A stretch of DNA of 64,000 nt from Aureobasidium sp. EXF-3400 (lineage: Eukaryota; Ascomycota; Dothideomycetes; Dothideales; Saccotheciaceae), in NCBI GenBank assembly GCA_024195585.1, contig SWBL01000013.1, forward strand, positions 62,001-126,000, written 5' to 3'. This document shows, piece after piece, positions 56,793 through 64,000 of this stretch. Made by a program: the position numbers and the translations under genes. Below the pieces are notes generated by a model, which was given only the letters and a program-made list of their open reading frames with translations, was not told the DNA's origin and ran no database searches. The first letter of the stretch is position 1, and every line of letters starts with the position of its first letter.

Positions 56793-59700
56793 ATGGTGTT
56801 TCTTTCAAAGGTTTTCAAGAGCAAGGATGCGAAGGCGAGCGCAAAGCACAAAGTACAACAAGTGGACTCAAGCCAAGGGCACATGCCTTTAGCAAAGCCT
56901 AGATTTGTTTCTACATGGACCAGCAGACAAATCGATCCAGAGGACATCGACGAGCTCATTCAAGTGTGCACACTGATACTCAAGTCAAGAGGTACGCAGC
57001 TTTAGTAGCGTCACAGACGACGATTACTGACTGGACTTGTTAGCCGAGGCACTGGACACACCCTTCTTACTCTTGCCATTCAGACCAGAAACCGATACCG
57101 TACCAGCAAAAACATTCATCAACAATTTCTACAAAGGCAACCGTGAAGGGAGCAAAAACTACACTGGCTCGAGCCTTCGCAGGGAGCTTATTCTTACCGA
57201 TCCAGCTGTACGTTTGCTCGGTCTTGTAGCCCGGAGTCTGGCTGATATGAGTACAGATCTTGTGCAGTATTCTCAAATGGTGCTGGAGTCGCATGCCTGG
57301 TGGTGTGGTAACCTGGCCAGTCTATCATGGTTTCTCTTTGGGTGAACGCGGTTCGTATTCTCGTTTCCATCCGGAGCAGAACAAGCAGCTGATATCAGTC
57401 AGATTCGAATATGGCAAGAAACGCCTTCCATACCTTCATCCCTATGAGTGTCGATTCCAACGCCAGAAAGAACATCATCTACAATTTCTTTGACCTCTTG
57501 ACTGCCATCGCCGCACATGGCAAGACCAATGGATTTGGAGGCAGAAAACTATCGCGTATGGCTGGTTGGTGGGCCTTTGAGCATTCAGACGATGGAAAAG
57601 GCTTCGAAGGAGGCTACAAATCATGGGTTACGTGAGTTGTCTTCCACTCTACGTGCACGCTGTTTGATACTGACTACCTTTAGATCCGCGGATGCTTCTA
57701 GTCATCTTTTCTTTGGCTACCTCAGATCGCTGAACCCCGAAGCTCTGGATGGATTTACAGGAATCAACGGTCTACCACGATCTATTCAAGCACTGATGGC
57801 GCAGACTGAGTATCCTCCGGAGGCGCCTGTGCTCATGCAAAAACAAACACCCAAAGTCGTCATGCTTGTGGACGTCGTTTCTCCTGGTCCTTTTGCTCTA
57901 CTTCGCAGAGCCAACAACTTTGAGTATCGGGATGAAGATCTGCAAATGTTCTCCGAATACGCTGATCCTGTTCAAGCATTGACTGAAGAATGCAGACGTG
58001 TTCTCCACTGCATCACATCTGCAAATCAATCCATTGCTGTGCGATCTCAGAGCAATATGAGTCTTGGTCTAGAGTCTCTTAACAGCAGAACAGATGAATC
58101 TTGGTCTCACTTCCAAGACTTTGGGTTTTCGTCATTTGGCGACGACTCCAACGATCTGACGAGTGCTGCATCTCCGTCAAGCCTGGAGCCAAGATTGTCA
58201 GGACTAAGGTCATCCCCACAGTCTCGTGCCAACGATGGCGGCCGTCCGACGACGCCTTCTTGGGCCGACTTCCTAAATTCTGGATTCGTCGACGAAGGCA
58301 ACAACGTGAAGTCGGCCCCTATAAGGATGTTAATGCCACCAGACAAGATGCTTCCTCCAATCAGCAGTAGCGGACCTCCAAGGTCATCCAATGGCTATCA
58401 AGAAGAGGATGTCAATCCCGGCGAACTAGCTAGTATCACAAAGTTCGATCTCGATGACTGCTTTTGGTGGGTCTGGATGACAAGTCTTGCCAGCGAAGAA
58501 CCACCCGCAAGGAAGGCTGTCTTCGGTAGATGCGCCCTCATTGAGACTGGAATACTTCACGGCCGCTGGATTTTGCTGGAGGAACAGATTAAGAGCGTTG
58601 CTCCCGAACCGGGTGAGGGTGCTTATATCGCTGAGAAGAAGTCGCGCTTCGGTTTCAGCCGCAGGGGAAAGCAAAGCCGTAGAAAATCAGCAACCATACC
58701 CCCAACCAGATACGACAGCCCTCAAGAAAAGCAGCAATCTGCATCGACGACACCAAACACAACCAGCATCTCTCCAGACCAGCAGGCAAGAATCAGGGCT
58801 GCGGCAGCTAGTCTTGCTCGACAGAATGTCAAAGCAGAAACATCAAGTGGACTGCGACGCGGCCGACAAGATGATGCTTCCTCGATGAAGACTAACAGCG
58901 TATTGACTTTGGGTCTAACAAGTGAAGCGGCACCAGCTATGAAGTGGGCCCACACGTTCGACAAAGAAGTGATGCGCAAGCAATATCTCGGCGATAATTT
59001 CGCTGGCAAAGGAACACCTGTGGACATACATGTTCCTGATGATGCTGCCATGCTCACCGAAACACAAGGCGCCAACAAGCATTTGCCTTCTCCTGAAGAC
59101 CGAAAACAATCAGTCTATGTCTCAGACCATGAGGTATCTGCAACTCCAGATCAACCGGACGCAAGCGCAGAGGACTTGCCTACGACGCAGTCGCCAGCTA
59201 CCAATGCTGAGCCCCTTTCACTCAGTGCTTCCATCATCTCCGAGAAACCAGTCGTACACAACGCCACAGAGGTGCCGGCTGTGCCCTCTGTACCCAAAGT
59301 TACTCAGGTGGGAAGGAAGCCAGTCCCGGAGCGTACCAACAACGTTCACAACCATCCAGCATTCAGACCCTCTATGGAAGGAAAGAGACCCGCTAACTCA
59401 GAAACCTCGGCGGTCAAGGCCGCAAGAGAAGCCTGGGAAGCGAAGGCGGCTACCTTCAGCCCGGACAAGCTGGCCCACGAGCAGAACAAACGTCCCAATG
59501 GTTTCAAGCGAATGTTCAGCAAAAGCGGCCACAAAAGCGATGATGGTAAGCGTGAGGTCAATGGTCAACAGCCATCAGCTTCGACGACTAGCCTGGCACC
59601 CCCTTCTGAAACGAATCTCGGAAGGAAACTATCTCTACTCCGCAAGAAGTCTACTACTAAAACTCCTCCAACTCAGCCTACATCACAGACGACTGCTGAG

Positions 59701-60336
59701 CCTCTGTTCCCACGTCGTAAAGTGGCAAACAATCTGGCAGCACCTACCTCGGGACCAAGTCCCCCAGCAGTTAGTCCCTTAGAGCCGAGCTTCTCTCAGC
59801 AAAATCTTGGAGCTGATGACCAAATGGTCTCTCCCATGCACTCCGAGCACAGAAGCAATGCCGATGAAGAGCAACAGCGTTTTGATCAGGGGCCACTCTT
59901 GGACGCTCCTGCTTGGACGCCTCGCGAGTCTGTTGATTCACATCTGCAGGCGCAAGCAGAGGCCGCTCACAAAGCAGACTTGGATGCGGGACATCTGGAT
60001 GCGCCTGGCGGATTCCCTGAAACTCCTATGGAGACTCCGATGGAACAGGGCGTCAACGATCAACCCGAGAACGAACCAGTATACGAGACTACTCAGCCGG
60101 TCGCGAACAACCTCGATAGGTGGGCACAAATCCGAAAGAACGCTGCCGAGCGAGCGGCCAGAATCAGCGAAGACCAGATATCCGGCCGCCCATCTCATAT
60201 TACTTCTGGTACCGAGGATGAAGGCGACACTAGTGGCGAAGAGACCATCGAGGATCGAGTCGCTCGCATCAAAGCTCGTGTTGCTCATCTCACTGGTAAC
60301 ATCGAGAGGGCACCCACAAGCATGCCCCGTTACTAA
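56793..60336 (+). CDS. MSB1: MSB1/Mug8-family cell-polarity protein
   Basis: Relative of yeast Msb1, which links Cdc42/Rho1 signalling to polarised growth. Five exons (56793-56991, 57044-57207, 57257-57350, 57403-57631 and 57684-60336) give 1112 residues. The Msb1/Mug8 domain covers about residues 35-420: EALDTPFLLLPFRPETD, KWCWSRMPGGVVTWPVY, ARNAFHTFIPMSVDSNARK, FFDLLTAIAAHGKTNGFGG, GWWAFEHSDDGKGFEGGYKSW, ADASSHLFFGYLRSL and LVDVVSPGPFALLRRANNFEYRD. The remainder is disordered and basic-acidic mixed, ending with a helix-prone segment (EETIEDRVARIKARVAHLTG). Introns are 49-52 nt and join conserved blocks in frame. Confidence 0.92.
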
Positions 60337-60902
60337 TTCTCCTGGCTATCTCGACACACCCTCCTTCCCTTTCAAACAATACCTAATCTTCTCACTGTCA
60401 AATGATGGCAGATGTCTGACACGCAGAACTTTCTAACGCCATCGACGAAACAATAATACCCTTATATGAACCGGCCGCGTACGGTATTCACCTATCCACA
60501 AGAGCACGTTGCGTGCATGTCATCATTTTTTTCTTTCCTTTTCTTTCTCTGATTTTGCTCCTTCTTACGATACCAATCGGATTTAAGTTGTTGTTTTCTT
60601 CTACCTTTTTCTTTCTTTCTAATGGTCTGTACATGTTGCTACGTATCCTCTGGGTCCCGATTGAGCGGTTTGAGGGAAGGCAAATTGTCACTGTACACTA
60701 GCAAACAACTTCAGGAATGAAATCAGCTCAATTTCCAAACAAAGTTACATGATGAAGTGATCTTGTTTGTATACCAACCCCACTTTTGGGGCAGGTGGGG
60801 GGACCCTGAAGTGGGGGGGTGGACTTGGTCATGTCATCACTACAACACTTCCACCATTTTGCAACAGGAAACCATCCGCCTGAATTCTATAACATAACAA
60901 TC
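60337..60902. other. Intergenic region with G-rich element
   Basis: The MSB1-like 3' end and the promoter of the metallo-beta-lactamase gene. Contains a T/C-rich tract (60520-60625) and the G-rich element at 60788-60819. Confidence 0.5.
60788..60819 (+). promoter_or_regulatory. G-rich tract, possible G-quadruplex
   Basis: Runs of four, six and seven G lie within 32 nt, about 85 nt upstream of the next gene's ATG. The longest run could supply two G-tracts, so a four-tract structure is possible. Confidence 0.35.
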
Positions 60903-62277
60903 ATGATTGAAGGTGAAGATTTACTTCTCTGCCCGACCTGCGGCACACAATTTGATACACCTGCATCTGACCCACCATCCGGGTACTGCAGAATCTGTGA
61001 CGTAAATGATTAACTTCGAAAAATGATTTCGAAGAAAATAGGCTAACTCGGAAACGGCTTTGATATAGGATCCTAGACAATACATACCTGCCAGTGGACA
61101 AGCGTGGACGAGTCTGAAAGCTGAAGCTGGAAAGCATCAGACCAAATGGAAGCAAGATGAGCAGGATGAGCGTATCTGGTCTATCTGGGCGGAACCAAAG
61201 GTATGTGTATGACTTTTGTTCATTCAAGTCTCCAAGAGAAGGAGGAGGTAGTCTGTCATATGAAATGAAGGGAAGGTGCAGTCCGAAGCTTGAATTGCTA
61301 TCATGACTTGCTTCATCTTTCGGTCGATCAAGAACAATGGCAAAGATGCTAGGAAGGTGCAAACTCGAGCTCTGTCCCTTCTTTCGCTGCTCTCATAAGC
61401 CTCAGTAAACAATTCTACTCCTTGACTGACTTCATCCATCAACACAGCTCGGCATCGGCCAACGAGCACTCCTCCTCCAAACCCCCCACGGCAACGTCCT
61501 CTGGGACTGCATAGCCTACCTCGACCAACCCCTCATCGACTTCGTAAGCACCCTCATCACCAACTCCCACCAACTCACGTTACTGACTCAAGCCAGATCA
61601 ACTCTCTAGGCGGCTTAACAGCAATTGTAATCTCACATCCACATTTCTACACTACTCACATCTCTTGGGCAGTCACCTTTGATTGCCCCGTCTACGTCCA
61701 TTCTCTGGATCAACAATGGCTTTGTCGTACTCCTTTGCCATCTACCAAAAGAGTCCTGCTGCAAAAGCAGTATCAAGAGATTGTGGAGGGCGTTACTGCT
61801 ATTCAAGTGGGAGGACACTTTGAGGGAAGTATGGTGTTGCATTGGGGTGGGCATTTGTTTATTGCTGATACTTTTGTCAATGTGCCTGTAAGTGTGCCTC
61901 TTTGATTCTCCTGTCCGACGTTAGATTTGAACAAGAACAGAGCTGACCACGATGGATTTGATATAGTCGGGTTTCTACCGTAAAGACAGACCTAAAGGCA
62001 CAACTTCTTTCTCCTTCATGTGGTAAGATTTGTCATTTCACCTTGATTTCTCCTGGTAACCTTGAACAGGAGTATCCCAAACATGATCCCTCTACCTCCG
62101 GACACAATCTACAACATGTGGAAAGCAGTCAAGCCATATGACTTTACAGCCACGCATGGTCTCTTCACTGGCTGGGATATCAAAGATGACAATGTCAAGA
62201 GAAGTGTACTCGAAAGCATGAAGATCCAGGTCAGGAATCAAGGATTTGCAGAGCATGCTTTGTTGGACGAGGAGTAG
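60903..62277 (+). CDS. Metallo-beta-lactamase-fold protein with N-terminal CxxC segment
   Basis: Six exons (60903-61001, 61069-61200, 61448-61543, 61597-61887, 61967-62022 and 62070-62277) give 293 residues. The N-terminus LLLCPTCGTQFDTPASDPPSGYCRICDDPRQY carries two CxxC pairs, like a small zinc ribbon. The metallo-hydrolase fold follows with LGIGQRALLLQTPHGNVLWDC, the metal motif SHPHFYTTHISW (a variant of HxHxDH with Tyr-Thr-Thr before the last His), and GGHFEGSMVLHW. The later part reads LFIADTFVNVPSGFYRKDRP and FSFMWSIPNMIPLP. Similar proteins are common in fungi; the substrate is unknown. Intron 2 is long (247 nt). The start at 60903 is the family-like one; an upstream in-frame ATG at 60831 is possible. 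Confidence 0.88.
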
Positions 62278-62748
62278 TTGGACGAGGCCAGCATTACTGC
62301 TGCAGGTGATGGAGCATATTAAGATCATCAAAGGGGAACCGAGGTCTGTAAGATGAATGTCTTTTGATCCATTGAGATAGCTACAGGATGAGATGACGCC
62401 GAGATGCGCTTATGAGAAAAATATTTTCAACGCGTAATATGCACAATGCCGCCTGGAATAGAGATGCTTTACATATGGATGAAGTTAGAAGGAGCTAGTA
62501 CTCGCTCAAGAAGAATATCGACAAGAATGTGACAAGAAAAGGTATGGGTATCTTTTGTGATCCGCGCTGATTGGATGCATAGGGAAGAGAAAAGGTATGT
62601 GTGCTTGAAATATGCCAGTCGGTTTGATGTTCGTCACCGAGCCGTGATCGAAGAGAAATGCTTTGTTGATAAGGAAATTGTCGTATGATCATAAAGATGT
62701 TGGTTCGTAGGTTTCGAAAAGAGTGTGGGTGTCCGGTTGACTAGGTTT
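62278..62748. other. Convergent intergenic region
   Basis: 470 nt with two 3' ends. No gene is seen. Confidence 0.5.
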
Positions 62749-64000
62749 TCATATTGAGGTGATACGTGCACCCATGGTATTCCGCTTTGGTCGCAGATTC
62801 ATAACAGATTGAAGCTCTCGAATCATGTTGGTGCTCGATTCGCGCTTGTCGCGCAGTTCGGAAAGACGCGCTCGCTCCTCGTGCATCTTAGCAATGCGTT
62901 CTTCTCTAGTCAATGAACTGCGTTGGCGAGGTATGTGAAGGGAAACACCTTCAAAAACTTCTTCGTCCGAGCCAGATCCTGCGAGACTGGACCTGTTCGA
63001 CTTTGATTCGCCGTTCAATGCACGCAGTGCATCAGCAGGCCCGCCTTCTTCAACAGCGGTAAGTCCACCAAGGCTCGGGGCTGGCGAACGCAAGCCACTT
63101 GATGCTTGCGAAATACGACGTTCCTGCTTGTCAAGGTTGCTTGCAAGAGAAGCCTTGCCATTCTCCCAGGCTTGCATCAACATCTTGAGATCAGCTCCAA
63201 TCGATTCGTACTGTGACATCAAGTTTGGGCCAAGATCAGTCAAGTCATCTGAATCTTCGATAGCCTTGGTGGATTCCTCTCTCATCAAAGCCATTTTCGC
63301 TTGTAATGATCTGATACCTTGGGAGAGGTCGGTGATCTTGCGAACCTGTGTGCGTAAACGCTCGCCAGCAGGTCTGGTAGAAAGTCTTGCCTCTCTTGGA
63401 ATTGTGAATTCTTCAACTTCACGAAGAAGATCGCTCAGCTTCTGTGCCCAAGTAGCAGTAGTAGTGCTTAAGGAGTTCATAATCTTGGTTGCGGCCGACC
63501 AGCGAGCGAAATCAGGGTTGCCTCCATCGGCCTCGAGTGACATGAGGGAGCAACAGACGACTCTCCTCAGGGTGCTGTATTGGTAGCTGACAACACGAAG
63601 ACTTCTAAGAGATTCCGGATCATCTTCTTCCAGAGAGACAGTTACAGGACTTACGGCCTCTTGAACAGCGTGGTGCGGAATATCGTAAACATCCAAGTAT
63701 TTCTCCATGTCATCTTGGTTAAGTAAGAGCTTGAGTGAGATGGTTGCATCTCTGAAAGCAGGCAATGCTTCGGCGTAGGCTTTGTTAAGGGCAGCACGCA
63801 GCTTGGCGCATTTCCGGTTAACCTTGACATCGTCGAAGCGGGAGATTGGAGGGAGTGGAGTGCTCCTGCGACCCGTTAGCAGATGTCATAATAAACAACA
63901 GATGTCGTCGTACAGTCTGTAGCCCTTGGAGACAAGCTCAACCTCCTGGATCAAAGACAAGGCAGCGGAGGTAGTGATGTCAAAGCCACGAGCGTTGGTC
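62749..64000 (-). CDS. Vezatin-like fungal protein, N-terminus off the right edge
   Basis: C-terminal part of a protein resembling the fungal vezatin/myosin-binding family (related to Inp2, the peroxisomal receptor for myosin V). Exons are 63914-64000 (running off the edge) and 62749-63865, joined by a 48-nt intron. The visible start reads NARGFDITTSAALSLIQEVELVSKGYRL, continuing STPLPPISRFDDVKVNRKCAKLR after the splice, blocks I associate with the family. Downstream are helical segments (LVEEF-like heptads, QVRKITDLSQGIRSLQAKM), a Ser-rich linker and a charged helix (LTREERIAKMHEERARLSELRD) before the end ARITSI. Membrane helices would lie upstream, outside the window. The assignment is from memory of the family and is moderate. 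Confidence 0.7.

Noticed and set aside
1..64000. Transposons, RIP-mutated repeats, tRNA or rRNA genes, CRISPR
   Set aside because: No transposase-like frames, long terminal repeats, AT-rich TpA-biased blocks, tRNA B-box-like arms or regular repeat-spacer arrays were seen by eye; a tRNA and repeat scan would settle this.

Overview
This is a gene-rich stretch of nuclear DNA from a filamentous ascomycete (Pezizomycotina, most likely Dothideomycetes). The evidence is short introns of about 47-67 nt with GTRNGT donors, CTAAC or CTGAC branch sites and YAG acceptors, genes on both strands with small gaps, and clear orthologues of fungal proteins (POB3, MED1, CreB, ALG12, YOS1, RlmA, MSB1, LCP5). The class is inferred from gene style, not measured. 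I see no transposon, RIP-like AT-rich block, CRISPR array, tRNA or rRNA.

Layout. 1-4353: a Zn2Cys6 regulator (cut by the left edge) and the FACT subunit POB3, both minus strand. 7438-9321: a C2H2 zinc-finger regulator behind a 3-kb leader or promoter region. 11752-18240: an unrecognised 512-residue protein, a type-B carboxylesterase-like hydrolase, a small basic protein and a Cys/His-rich small protein. 18.2-20.9 kb: a stretch with no supportable gene. 21096-26731: glutamine synthetase, Mediator subunit MED1 and a secreted tyrosinase. 28479-32961: a rhodopsin/PTH11-like membrane protein, a VOC/glyoxalase protein, and the divergent secretory-pathway pair ALG12/YOS1. 33441-40495: the CreB-type deubiquitinase and an LSD1-type histone demethylase with SWIRM and HMG domains. 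42103-48668: dynamitin, a DHA2 multidrug transporter and a nuclear-looking AT-hook protein. 49028-55536: LCP5, a penta-EF-hand protein, the MADS factor RlmA and a DUF3140 protein, all minus strand. 56793-64000: an MSB1-family polarity protein, a metallo-beta-lactamase-fold protein and a vezatin-like protein cut by the right edge.

Most genes are housekeeping and there is no operon-like or biosynthetic cluster logic. Chromatin and transcription functions recur (POB3, MED1, LSD1, RlmA, two zinc-finger factors), and GlnA and CreB belong to nitrogen and carbon metabolism, but I see no proof that they are co-regulated. I found no convincing new multi-gene system. The best second-look items are gene-structure oddities: introns inside or directly after the start codon in three genes, microexons that split a zinc cluster and a protease active-site codon, a GC-AG intron, upstream ORFs tightly coupled to main starts, and an N-terminal Cys-His module shared by two otherwise unrelated unknown proteins.
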